DNA of 64,000 nucleotides from JAHFRG01 sp041495205 (GTDB taxonomy: Bacteria > Pseudomonadota > Gammaproteobacteria > Burkholderiales > JAHFRG01). Within the stretch, counting starts at the first letter, position 1. Each line of letters opens with the position of its first letter. Location: the NCBI GenBank assembly GCA_041495205.1, contig JBGQCF010000003.1:62001-126000 (forward strand), given 5' to 3'. Positions 30,875 to 39,601 of the stretch are shown piece by piece. A program made the position numbers and the translations under genes. The notes beneath the pieces are model-generated. The model saw nothing but the letters and a program-made list of their open reading frames with translations, was not told the origin of the DNA and did no database searches.

Positions 30875-33163
30875 TCACCTTGCGCGCAGCGAAACGACTT
30901 TTTTTGCTTGCCGGCTCTTTTTACCCGATGCATCCGGGGCATCTTCGAGAACGAAATCAATTTTGGTGCTTTGCAGATCCACCCTCACCACCTTGATGCG
31001 CACCCGGTCTCCCAAGCGGAATTTCCTGCCGGTGCGCTCGCCCAGCAGAAGATGCTTCCCCGCGTCAAAATGAAAGTAATCGCTCCCCAGATCGGAAATA
31101 TGCACCAGCCCTTCTATGTAAATGTCATCGAGCGCCACGAAAATGCCGAAGCCGGTCACCCCGCTCACCGTGCCATCGAAACACTCGTTGATCTTATCCT
31201 GCATGTAGTAACACTTGAGCCAGGCTTCGACGTCGCGCGTCGCGTCATCGGCGCGGCGCTCGGTGAGCGAGCAATGAATACCCAACTGCTTCCAGTCGCC
31301 CGGATTATAGGTCTTGCCCTGCAACACCGCTGTTATCGCCCGGTGCACCAGCAAATCAGGATAGCGCCGGATCGGCGAAGTGAAATGCGTATAGGACTCG
31401 TACGCCAATCCGAAATGGCCCACGTTGTCCGGGCTGTACATCGCTTGTTGCATAGAACGCAACATTACCGTTTGCAGCAATTGCGCATCAGGACGGTCGC
31501 GGATGGCGCTCAACAGCCTGGCATAATCCCTGGCATGCGGATTGTCGCCTCCGCCCAAATGCAAACCGAATTCCCTGAGAAAACCATGCAAAGCCTCGAG
31601 CTTTTCCGGGGTCGGGCCTTCGTGAATCCGGTATAGCGTGCGCTGTCCATGGCTCTTGAGGAAATCCGAGGCGCAGACGTTGGCGGCCAGCATGCATTCT
31701 TCAATCAGGCGGTGCGCATCGTTGCGCTTTACCGGAACGATGCGCTCGATTTTCCCATGCTCGTTGAAAATCATCTGCGTTTCGATAGTCTCAAAGTCAA
31801 TCGCACCACGCTTTTCCCTGGCCTTGGCCAAGACCTTGTAGAGCGTGTAAAGCATTTTGATATGCGTCAGCAGCCTGTTGTAGCGGCGCGCCACATCGCC
31901 TTCAGGATGCTCGAGCATCTCGGCAACCGCGGTGTAGGTGAGCCGCGCCTGCGAGAGCATCACTGCCGGATAAAAACGATATTCACCAATTTCACCATCA
32001 GCGGCAACTTGCATTTCGCACACCATTGTCAGCCGCGCAACTCTCGGGTTGAGCGAGCAAAGATCATTGCTTAAGGCTTCAGGCAGCATCGGGATCACGC
32101 GCCGCGGGAAATACACTGAGTTGCCGCGTTCCAACGCTTCCCGATCCAGGGCATCTCCCGGCTTCACATAATGACTGACATCGGCAATCGCCACGAACAA
32201 CTTGAATCCTTTGCCCTGCGCTTCGCAGTACACCGCGTCGTCAAAATCCTTCGCCGTTTCGCCGTCTATGGTCACCAGCGGAAGACCGCACAGGTCTGCG
32301 CGCCCGGCATAATCTTTTTCCAGGACCTCATTCGGCAGGTGTTTAGCCAATTTGCCCGCATCCGGCGGAAACACATGCGGCAAATCATGCTTGCGCAGCG
32401 CGATCTCGATCTCCATCCCCGGGTCCGCGTAATTGCCGAGCACTTCGATTACGCGTCCGACAGGCTGTGCGTGCCTGCTCGGCTGCTCGATTATTTCCAC
32501 CATCACCACTTGCCCCGGCTTCGCCGCGTGGATTTCGCCCTGCGGCACTAAAATATCCTGGCTGATGCGCTTGTTTTCAGCCGCCACGAATTGGATGCCG
32601 TGCTCTACGTGCAGCCTGCCCACGAGGCGCTGGTTGGCGCGCGTGAGCACCTCGACGATGCTGGCCTCGGGCCGTCCGCGGCGGTCCACCCCGATTTCGC
32701 GCGCCATGACCCGGTCGCCGTGCAGCACTTTTTGCATTTCCTTGGGACCGAGAAACAGATCGGGCCCGCCGTCATCCGGTATCAAAAAACCGAAACGGTC
32801 GGGATGCCCCTGCACTGTGCCCTTGATGAGATCGAGCTTGTCCACCACGCATATCGCGCCTTTGCGATTGCGCATGATTTGCCCGTCGCGCTCCATCGCC
32901 CGCAGCCGGCGGTCGAACAGCGCAGCCTCGTGGCCGCCGACCCCAAGGGACCGCAGCAGTGTTTCAACGGAAAGCGGAACGCCCTGCTCTGCGAGAATCT
33001 GTAAAATGAATTCGCGGCTCGGCAAGGCATCCCGGTATTTCAGGCGTTCGCGCTTAAAATGCGGGTCAAGCTCGCGCAATTTGGATTTCGCTTTGGGCTG
33101 CTGGCGCGACCGGTGTTCCGCTTTGGTCAAGGATTTAAAATGCTTCGGGGATTTCGTTGACAA
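30875..33163 (-). CDS. rnr: Ribonuclease R
   Basis: A 762-residue 3'-5' exoribonuclease able to digest structured RNA and involved in mRNA and rRNA quality control. A winged-helix N-terminal region (about 45-110) and cold-shock domains precede the RNB domain, whose catalytic aspartates lie in IDGETAKDFDDAVYCEA (here DGETAKDFDDAVY). HFTSPIRRYPDLLVHR and the S1 domain (FDGTVSGVTGFGIFVALD) follow. The C-terminus is basic. Only TTG 33163 is available as a start near the 5' end; AGGA lies upstream. rlmB is co-transcribed. Confidence 0.96.
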   Translation of the reverse strand: MSTKSPKHFKSLTKAEHRSRQQPKAKSKLRELDPHFKRERLKYRDALPSREFILQILAEQGVPLSVETLLRSLGVGGHEAALFDRRLRAMERDGQIMRNRKGAICVVDKLDLIKGTVQGHPDRFGFLIPDDGGPDLFLGPKEMQKVLHGDRVMAREIGVDRRGRPEASIVEVLTRANQRLVGRLHVEHGIQFVAAENKRISQDILVPQGEIHAAKPGQVVMVEIIEQPSRHAQPVGRVIEVLGNYADPGMEIEIALRKHDLPHVFPPDAGKLAKHLPNEVLEKDYAGRADLCGLPLVTIDGETAKDFDDAVYCEAQGKGFKLFVAIADVSHYVKPGDALDREALERGNSVYFPRRVIPMLPEALSNDLCSLNPRVARLTMVCEMQVAADGEIGEYRFYPAVMLSQARLTYTAVAEMLEHPEGDVARRYNRLLTHIKMLYTLYKVLAKAREKRGAIDFETIETQMIFNEHGKIERIVPVKRNDAHRLIEECMLAANVCASDFLKSHGQRTLYRIHEGPTPEKLEALHGFLREFGLHLGGGDNPHARDYARLLSAIRDRPDAQLLQTVMLRSMQQAMYSPDNVGHFGLAYESYTHFTSPIRRYPDLLVHRAITAVLQGKTYNPGDWKQLGIHCSLTERRADDATRDVEAWLKCYYMQDKINECFDGTVSGVTGFGIFVALDDIYIEGLVHISDLGSDYFHFDAGKHLLLGERTGRKFRLGDRVRIKVVRVDLQSTKIDFVLEDAPDASGKKSRQAKKVVSLRAR

Positions 33164-33200
33164 GAAAATGTTTTCCTATTAGATTTGCACCTTCTCGAAA

Positions 33201-33287
33201 GCCGAGATGGCGGAATTGGTAGACGCACCAGGTTCAGGTCCTGGCGGTGGCAACACTGTGGAGGTTCGAGTCCTCTTCTCGGCACCA
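33201..33287 (+). tRNA. tRNA-Leu (CAG)
   Basis: An 87-base cloverleaf including encoded CCA. Acceptor GCCGAGA pairs with TCTCGGC, D-loop GAATTGGTAGA, anticodon stem CCAGG/CCTGG around TTCAGGT gives anticodon CAG, a long variable arm follows as expected for class II tRNAs, and the T arm is GAGG-TTCGAGT-CCTC. Lies between divergent rnr and the purA 3' end, an arrangement common in betaproteobacteria. Confidence 0.98.
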
Positions 33288-33367
33288 AATGGCACGATTC
33301 TGGATCTATTTGAAATAATTAAAGCGTCTTTGCAACCTCCCACCGGCTCCTGCATCATTGATTCTGA

Positions 33368-34660
33368 TTACTTGAACGGGTGGCGCAACACGATGGTTTC
33401 TTCGCGCTCCGCCCCGGTGGAAATCATGTCAATCGGAACATCGCAAATTTCCTCGATGCGCTTGAGATAATTCTGCGCTGCCGACGGCAGGTCTTCAAAA
33501 CGCTTCAAACCCACCGTACTTTCTTTCCATCCGGGAATTTCTTCGTATATCGGTTCGCTCTCGGCGAGCAGTTCCGCGCCCACCGGCAGAATATCGCTCT
33601 CCACGCCGTCAACTTTGTACCCCACTCCCAGGCGCAGCCGTCGCATGCCGTCGAGCACATCAAGTTTGGTAACGCACAAACCCGAGACGCCGTTGATCTG
33701 GATCGAGCGCTTCAGCGCAGCAGCATCGAACCAGCCGCAACGGCGTGGACGCCCGGTGGTCGCGCCGAATTCCTGCCCGCGCGCCGCGAGCTTCTTGCCC
33801 ACGTCATCGCTCAATTCGGTAGGAAACGGGCCGGAGCCCACGCGCGTGGTATAGGCTTTGGTAATTCCCAGCACATAGTGCAGCATCTGCGGTCCAATGC
33901 CGCTCCCCGCAGCAGCAGCTCCTGCTACGCAATTGCTGGAAGTGACGTAAGGGTAAGTGCCGTGGTCAATGTCGAGCAGTGTCCCCTGGGCGCCTTCAAA
34001 CAAAATATTTTTTCCTTCGCGGCTCGCCTGGAATAACAGGCGCGGCACGTCCGCAACCAGGGGCTTGATTTGCCCGGCAAGCGCGAACGAGTCTTCAAGG
34101 GTGCGCTGGAAATCCACGGTCTTTGCGTGAAAATAATTCTTCAGCACGAAATTGTGGTATTCCAGCACTTCGCGGAGCTTGGCCGCAAAGCGTTCGCGGT
34201 GAAACAAATCCTGCAGGCGGATCGCGCGCCGCGCCGCCTTGTCCTCGTAAGCGGGACCTATGCCGCGTCCGGTAGTGCCGATCTTGCGCGCGCCTTTTGC
34301 CGCTTCGCGCGCCTGATCAAGCGCCGCGTGATAAGGCAGAATCAGCGGACAGGCTTCGCTGATTTTTAATCGCCCGATTACTTCCACTCCGGCTTTTTTG
34401 AGCGTAGCCATTTCATCCAACAGGGCTTGCGGCGAAACCACCACGCCATTGCCAATATAGCAGTTGACCCCGTTACGCAGGATGCCTGAGGGAATCAGGT
34501 GCAACACGGTTTTCTTGCCGTCAATCACCAGCGTGTGGCCGGCATTATGCCCGCCCTGGAAACGCACCACGCCCTGGGCATGGTCGGTGAGCCAATCCAC
34601 GACCTTGCCCTTGCCTTCATCACCCCATTGCATGCCGACGACGACGACGTTTTTCGACAT
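33368..34660 (-). CDS. purA: Adenylosuccinate synthetase PurA
   Basis: A 430-residue GTP-dependent enzyme that joins IMP and aspartate, the first step from IMP to AMP. Motifs: GMQWGDEGKGK near residue 10 with catalytic Asp, GGHNAGHTL, GTTGRGIGPAYEDKA near 128, FEGAQGTLLDIDHGTYPYVTSSN (here EGAQGTLLDIDHG) and the C-terminal STGAEREETIV. ATG 34660 is preferred over TTG 34666, which would overlap hisZ. It is the last gene of the hfq-hfl-hisZ run. Confidence 0.97.
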   Translation of the reverse strand: MSKNVVVVGMQWGDEGKGKVVDWLTDHAQGVVRFQGGHNAGHTLVIDGKKTVLHLIPSGILRNGVNCYIGNGVVVSPQALLDEMATLKKAGVEVIGRLKISEACPLILPYHAALDQAREAAKGARKIGTTGRGIGPAYEDKAARRAIRLQDLFHRERFAAKLREVLEYHNFVLKNYFHAKTVDFQRTLEDSFALAGQIKPLVADVPRLLFQASREGKNILFEGAQGTLLDIDHGTYPYVTSSNCVAGAAAAGSGIGPQMLHYVLGITKAYTTRVGSGPFPTELSDDVGKKLAARGQEFGATTGRPRRCGWFDAAALKRSIQINGVSGLCVTKLDVLDGMRRLRLGVGYKVDGVESDILPVGAELLAESEPIYEEIPGWKESTVGLKRFEDLPSAAQNYLKRIEEICDVPIDMISTGAEREETIVLRHPFK

Positions 34661-34662
34661 AC

Positions 34663-35832
34663 TCAATCCGGTCGCTTCAGGCTGCTTACTTCCCAGACTC
34701 CGTTGCGCAATACCAGGGTGCGGTCACAATTGAGCTCGCGGCGCGAGTTTTCATGCTGTGGCAAATCCACGATCACAATCTCTCCCTGTTCGCGCAAGCG
34801 CGCGATCTTTTCTTGCAGGGCCGCATCCTGCGCATAAGGCGCAAGTATGGCCGTGGTCGCTCCATCTGCGGGCAGTAGCGCAGATACTTCACGCAAATCC
34901 ATGCTGAATCCGGTCGCGGGCCGCGCGCGCCCGAAAGTTTTGCCCACTTCGTCATAGCGCCCGCCCAGCGCGACGGCGTTGGCCGAGGCTTTGACGTATG
35001 CGCCGAACACCACGCCGCTGTGGTAGCGATAGCCGCGCAGCTCGGCCAGATCAAAGCACAGGCTCGCCACCTTATCCCGCAGCTCTTTTGCAAGCGTGCG
35101 CAAATCCGCGAGCGCCGCGGAAATTTCCGGATAATCGGGCAGGTCTTTGGCTGCTCGCTGCAACACTTCGTCGCCGCCATAGAGTTCAGGCAGCAACAGC
35201 AGCGCTTGTCTTACGCGCTGTTCGAGGCCGCGCGTCAACTTGCGCAAAGCGGGCATATCCTTGGATTGCAACGCCCCGAAAAGTTCCGCTTCAAGCTCGC
35301 TCGGAACCTCCCCTCGCTTGGCGATACTGCGAAATACCGCGACATGGCCCACATCGAGATGCACTTCCGCAATGCCGGCTAGCTTGAGCGTTTGCAACAT
35401 CAGGCGCTGAATCTCGCTGTCGCTTTCCAATCCGGCGTGGCCATAAAGCTCGGCGCCTATCTGCAGCGGCTGACGGGTGCGCGCGGATGCCACGGGCAGG
35501 GTATGCGCCACGCTGCCGCAATAGCATAAACGTGTGATACCCTGACAATTCAGAAGGTGCGCGTCAATGCGCGCCACCTGCGGCGTGATGTCGGCGCGCA
35601 GGCCCATCATCCGGCCGCTTAACTGGTCCACCAGTTTGAAGGTCTTCAAATCCATGTCACGGCCGGTGCCGGTAAGCAGCGATTCGACATATTCAATGAG
35701 CGGCGGAATCACCAACTGATAGCCGTGCACATGAAAGAGGTCGAGAATGCCCCGGCGCAATCGCTCAATGCGGCGCGCCTCGGGCGGCAGGATGTCTTCG
35801 ATGTATTCGGGAAGCAGCCAGTTACGCATCAT
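34663..35832 (-). CDS. hisZ: ATP phosphoribosyltransferase regulatory subunit HisZ
   Basis: A 389-residue paralogue of histidyl-tRNA synthetase that forms a complex with short-form HisG and allows histidine feedback. It begins with WLLPEYIEDILPPEARRIE and shows the class II fold: LRADITPQVARI, TRLCYCGSV, QIGAELYGHAG and GGRYDEVGKTFG. It lacks a full HisS C-terminal anticodon domain. Presence implies that the organism uses short HisG. It overlaps DUF2065 by ATGA and abuts purA, the usual betaproteobacterial order. Confidence 0.94.
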   Translation of the reverse strand: MMRNWLLPEYIEDILPPEARRIERLRRGILDLFHVHGYQLVIPPLIEYVESLLTGTGRDMDLKTFKLVDQLSGRMMGLRADITPQVARIDAHLLNCQGITRLCYCGSVAHTLPVASARTRQPLQIGAELYGHAGLESDSEIQRLMLQTLKLAGIAEVHLDVGHVAVFRSIAKRGEVPSELEAELFGALQSKDMPALRKLTRGLEQRVRQALLLLPELYGGDEVLQRAAKDLPDYPEISAALADLRTLAKELRDKVASLCFDLAELRGYRYHSGVVFGAYVKASANAVALGGRYDEVGKTFGRARPATGFSMDLREVSALLPADGATTAILAPYAQDAALQEKIARLREQGEIVIVDLPQHENSRRELNCDRTLVLRNGVWEVSSLKRPD

Positions 35833-36014
35833 CGCACCAGATAAAGCAGCAGCAGACCGGCGAGCATGGAAGAAAGTCCGATGAAACGGATTTGCCCATC
35901 CGTCATCTCGGTCAGTCTCTTAAACGCTTCGCGCCAAACGGTCGGCAGCAGAAACGGCAGTATTCCCTCCAGCACCAGCATCAGGGCAAACGCTGTCAGC
36001 AAAAACTTGGACAT
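35829..36014 (-). CDS. DUF2065 small membrane protein
   Basis: A 61-residue protein with two hydrophobic segments (about 5-26 and 44-60) split by a charged stretch (REAFKRLTEMTDGQIRFIG). It matches the YjeT/DUF2065 family found directly after hflC. Role unknown; position suggests a link with the HflKC membrane complex. It ends in a four-base overlap with hisZ and starts seven bases after hflC. Confidence 0.88.
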   Translation of the reverse strand: MSKFLLTAFALMLVLEGILPFLLPTVWREAFKRLTEMTDGQIRFIGLSSMLAGLLLLYLVR

Positions 36015-36021
36015 GGATCGC

Positions 36022-36897
36022 CTATTTGCCCGGCTTGCCGGCGTGCTTCAGGTATTTAAAGAACTCCGAGTTGGGGTCGAGCACCAGCATGTCGGTCTTA
36101 TTCTTGAAACTTTGCCGGTAGGCTTCCAGGCTGCGGTAAAAAGCGTAAAACTCCGGATTCTGCTGGTAGGCCTCGGCATAGATCGCCGCGCCTTTGGCAT
36201 CGCCCACGCCCTTGACTTGCTGCGCCTCGCGGTAGGCTTCAGCGATGATGATTTCGCGCTGGCGGTCGGCGTCGGCGCGGATTTTTTCAGACTCCGCCGC
36301 GCCGGTCGAACGCAGCTCGTTAGCGACGCGTTTCCTTTCCGCTTCCATGCGGCGGTAAACCGATTCACTCACTTCCTGCGGCAGGTCAACACGCTTGATG
36401 CGCACATCCAGCACATACACGCCGATCTTGCGCGCGTCCTCATTCGCCTTTTCCCGCATCAGGTTCATGATCTTGTCACGTTCGCCGGACACGACATCAT
36501 GCACGGTGCGGTTGCCGAATTCGTCGCGCAAGCTGGAATTCACCGTTTGCGCAAGCCGCAACTGCGCCCGCTGCTCGTCGCCGCCGACGCTGATGTAATA
36601 CTGCCTGACATCCGCGATGCGCCATTTGACGAACGAATCCACCAGCACGTTTTTCTTTTCCGAGGTGAGGAAACGCTCCGGCTCGGGGGAATCCAAAGTG
36701 AGAATGCGCGTCTCGAAGAAGCGCACGTTGTCGAGTATCGGGACCTTGAAATACAACCCGGGTTCTTTTTTAACCGAAATGATTTCGCCCAGGCGAAATA
36801 CGATGGCGTTCTGCCGCTGGTCCACGGTAAACATGCCGAGGCTGGCTAGCACCAGCACAGCGATTATGCCGATCAGGGCCGCGCCGATATTTCTCAT
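36022..36897 (-). CDS. hflC: HflC, SPFH-domain regulator of FtsH
   Basis: A 291-residue inner-membrane protein with one N-terminal helix (about 5-24) and a periplasmic SPFH/band-7 domain (TVDQRQNAIVFRLGEI onwards), followed by a long helical stretch (MEAERKRVANELRSTGAAESEKIRADADR, here EAERKRVANELR). HflKC forms a large cage around the FtsH protease and modulates its action. It overlaps hflK by ATGA. Confidence 0.96.
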   Translation of the reverse strand: MRNIGAALIGIIAVLVLASLGMFTVDQRQNAIVFRLGEIISVKKEPGLYFKVPILDNVRFFETRILTLDSPEPERFLTSEKKNVLVDSFVKWRIADVRQYYISVGGDEQRAQLRLAQTVNSSLRDEFGNRTVHDVVSGERDKIMNLMREKANEDARKIGVYVLDVRIKRVDLPQEVSESVYRRMEAERKRVANELRSTGAAESEKIRADADRQREIIIAEAYREAQQVKGVGDAKGAAIYAEAYQQNPEFYAFYRSLEAYRQSFKNKTDMLVLDPNSEFFKYLKHAGKPGK

Positions 36898-38072
36898 TGG
36901 CGTTGCTCCCGGTCGCGGCTGCGAAACGCTTCGCGCGAACGTGATGTGCTCTCCGGCTGCTGCGCCGACTCAGGTGTCGCAGCTCTCGGCGCAAGTTCCT
37001 GCCCGTCCGCCGGCGAGCCGCCGATATGCAACAGCTTGTCCAGTGGGAAGTACAGCAGATTGGCTCCGGACTTCTGGTCTATCAACACCTTGCTGGTGCT
37101 TGAAAGTACCTGCTGCATCATGTCCAGATACAGGCGGTCGCGCGTCACTCCCGGCGCCTTGGTGTATTCCACCAGGATCTGCCGGAAGCGGCTGGCGTCG
37201 CCTTCGGCATTGGCAATCACCCGCTGCCGGTAGCCGTCGGCTTCCTGCAAAATGCGCGACGCCGCGCCGCGTGCCTTGGGAATCACATCGTTGGCATACG
37301 CTTGGCCTTCGTTTTTTTGGCGCTCGCGGTCCTGGTTTGCTTTCACCGCATCGTCAAACGCCGCCTGCACCTGCTCCGGCGGCTGCGCGTTCTGCATGGT
37401 TACTTTGCTGATTTGTATTCCCGTCTTGTAACGGTCGAGGATTTCCTGCATCAGGCTGGTGGCGTGAGCCGCCACCTGCTCGCGGCCTTCATAGAGCACA
37501 AAATCCATTCTGCTTTTTCCCACGATTTCGCGTATCGCTGTTTCCGCGGCCTGCAGCACCGAGTCTTCCGGCGAGCGGTTGTTAAACAGGTAATCCTCGG
37601 GGCTTTTCAGAATGTATTGAACTGCGAACTGGATATCAATGATGTTCTCATCGTCGGTGAGCATCAGCGATTCCTTGATCACCTTGCTTTTGACGTTGTT
37701 GCGGTAACCGACTTCTACCGTTCTCACTTGCGAGAGATTAACGATTTCCACGCCTTCGATGGGATAAGGCAGATGCCAGCGCGGTCCGGGTTGAGTGGTC
37801 TCGAGGTATTTGCCGAAACGCAACACCACTCCGCGCTGCGACGCATCCACGATATAGAAGCCGCTTGCCAGCCACACCAGCAAAACCAGCACGATGAGCA
37901 AACCCAACCCGCCGCGAAACTGTTTGGGTGCGGCGCTGCCGGGCCCGCCGCCGGAAGAGCGGCCGCGGCCGAACAGCGCATTCAATTTTTCATTGAATCT
38001 GCGCCATACTTCATCAAGGTCGGGCGGGCCTTGGTTGCCGCGCCTGCCCCATTGTGGGTCATTCAATGCCAT
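36894..38072 (-). CDS. hflK: HflK, SPFH-domain regulator of FtsH
   Basis: A 392-residue partner of HflC. The N-terminal cytoplasmic part has WGRRGNQGPPDLDEVWRRF (here GPPDLDEVWRRF), the membrane helix spans about 54-74, and the SPFH domain follows from FYIVDASQRGVVLRFGKY, ending with LYLDMMQQVLSSTSKVLID near residue 318 in the assembly helix. The C-terminal tail is Arg/Ser/Glu-rich. 60 bases separate it from hflX, so it may share that transcript. Confidence 0.96.
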   Translation of the reverse strand: MALNDPQWGRRGNQGPPDLDEVWRRFNEKLNALFGRGRSSGGGPGSAAPKQFRGGLGLLIVLVLLVWLASGFYIVDASQRGVVLRFGKYLETTQPGPRWHLPYPIEGVEIVNLSQVRTVEVGYRNNVKSKVIKESLMLTDDENIIDIQFAVQYILKSPEDYLFNNRSPEDSVLQAAETAIREIVGKSRMDFVLYEGREQVAAHATSLMQEILDRYKTGIQISKVTMQNAQPPEQVQAAFDDAVKANQDRERQKNEGQAYANDVIPKARGAASRILQEADGYRQRVIANAEGDASRFRQILVEYTKAPGVTRDRLYLDMMQQVLSSTSKVLIDQKSGANLLYFPLDKLLHIGGSPADGQELAPRAATPESAQQPESTSRSREAFRSRDREQRQ

Positions 38073-38132
38073 GTGGTTTATCTCAAATAATCTATTACGG
38101 TTGCCGAGGCGCCCATACTGAGCGGCTCAAGC

Positions 38133-39254
38133 TCAGGCCACTTTTACTGCAACAGTTTCCGGAGTTCCGCCGTGCATCGCTTCAAACAGCGCCTGGCGCA
38201 CCAGATCCATGCCTTCAGCAGTGTGTGCGCTCAAACGAACACGCGCAATTTTACCATACTCGTCGCGCTCCATGCCCTGCCGCCAGCCGCACAAGTCGAT
38301 TTTATTGAGCACCAGCACCTGCGGCAGCTGATCTGCGCCAATCTCTGCAAGCACTTTGTTCACCTCAATGATCTGCTGGTCGCGGTTGGGATGGCTGGCA
38401 TCCACCACATGCAGCAGCAAATCCGCCAGAGCGGTTTCTTCCAGAGTGGCGCGGAACGCATCAACCAGGGTATGCGGGAGGCTGCGGATAAAACCTACAG
38501 TGTCGGAAAGCACCACCGTGCCGCAATCCGGGATGAACAGTTTGCGCGAAGTAGTATCGAGAGTCGCGAACAGCTGGTCGGCGACATAAGCGTGGGCATG
38601 AGTAAGACAATTGAATAGCGTGGATTTGCCGGCATTGGTGTAACCCACCAGCGATACCGACAGCACGTTGGCGCGGCGGCGCGCCTTGCGCTGCACTTCG
38701 CGCTGACGGCGCAACCGCGCGAGCTTATCCTTAAGCACCTTGACGCGTTTCGCGAGCAAGCGGCGGTCGGTTTCCAATTGCGTCTCGCCCGGGCCGCGCA
38801 AGCCAATACCGCCTTTTTGCCGCTCCAAGTGGGTCCAGCCGCGTACCAGGCGGGTGGAAAGATGCTCCAGTTGCGCCAGCTCCACTTGCAGCTTTCCTTC
38901 GTGGCTTTTCGCGCGCTGTGCGAAGATATCGAGGATAAGACTGGTTCGATCCACCACTCTGCAGCGCAGTTCCTTCTCCAGGTTGCGCTCCTGGGCGGGG
39001 GACAAATCATGGTTGAATATGACGACTTGCACACCGCTCTCGCGCAAGGCTTGTGCGATTTCGGCGACTTTGCCTGTGCCGGCAAACAGCGCCGGGTTCG
39101 GCTTGGAGCGTTTTCCTTTTATTACCAGTTTGGGGATGATTCCGGCACTTAGCGCAAGCTGCTGCAATTCTTGCAGGCTTTCTGCATAGCCCGCCTCGCC
39201 AAAATCGAGACTGACCAATACTCCTGTGTTCCCGCTGTCGGGACGCTCAAACAC
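38133..39254 (-). CDS. hflX: Ribosome-associated GTPase HflX
   Basis: A 373-residue GTPase that splits stalled or inactive ribosomes under stress. An N-terminal nucleotide-binding domain (about 8-160), with the GPGETQLETDRR segment before the G domain, precedes G1 GYTNAGKSTLFN near 205, G3 DTVGF and G4 NKID. It lacks the long C-terminal extension of E. coli HflX (426 residues). Six bases after hfq. Confidence 0.96.
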   Translation of the reverse strand: MFERPDSGNTGVLVSLDFGEAGYAESLQELQQLALSAGIIPKLVIKGKRSKPNPALFAGTGKVAEIAQALRESGVQVVIFNHDLSPAQERNLEKELRCRVVDRTSLILDIFAQRAKSHEGKLQVELAQLEHLSTRLVRGWTHLERQKGGIGLRGPGETQLETDRRLLAKRVKVLKDKLARLRRQREVQRKARRRANVLSVSLVGYTNAGKSTLFNCLTHAHAYVADQLFATLDTTSRKLFIPDCGTVVLSDTVGFIRSLPHTLVDAFRATLEETALADLLLHVVDASHPNRDQQIIEVNKVLAEIGADQLPQVLVLNKIDLCGWRQGMERDEYGKIARVRLSAHTAEGMDLVRQALFEAMHGGTPETVAVKVA

Positions 39255-39260
39255 CCAGCA

Positions 39261-39503
39261 TTAGCTCTCGGAAGAAGGTTGCTCGAATGGTATGCTGACC
39301 GCCTTGGCGGGCACCACGGTGGAAATTGCGTGCTTGTACACCATTTGCGTTACGGTGTTTTTCAACAGCACCACGTATTGGTCAAACGATTCTATCTGTC
39401 CCTGCAATTTGATGCCGTTCACCAGATAAATGGAAACCGGCACGTGTTCCTTGCGCAAAGCATTCAAGAATGGGTCTTGTAACAATTGCCCTTTTGCACT
39501 CAT
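39261..39503 (-). CDS. hfq: RNA chaperone Hfq
   Basis: An 80-residue Sm-like hexamer-forming protein that promotes pairing of small RNAs with mRNAs. Sm1 runs from QDPFLNALRKEHVPVSIYLVNGIKL (here QDPFLNALRKE and YLVNGIKLQGQIESFDQ), and Sm2 has the invariant YKHAIST. The C-terminal tail is short, as in other betaproteobacteria. Upstream of hflX as in E. coli. Confidence 0.98.
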   Translation of the reverse strand: MSAKGQLLQDPFLNALRKEHVPVSIYLVNGIKLQGQIESFDQYVVLLKNTVTQMVYKHAISTVVPAKAVSIPFEQPSSES

Positions 39504-39601
39504 CTTGACTCCATGGTTTTAGTTATTCGAAAGTTTACTTTACTCGATTTTTTGGCTTAAAGCCAGCCGCCTGGCCCGGCCCAATTCTCTTGTTTTCAAA
39601 C

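Noticed and set aside
30875..30960. RlmB start at 30960 giving a 274-residue protein
   Set aside because: The extra residues lie inside rnr in another frame and do not match the family; ATG 30870 gives the standard SRLIYGFHAV start.
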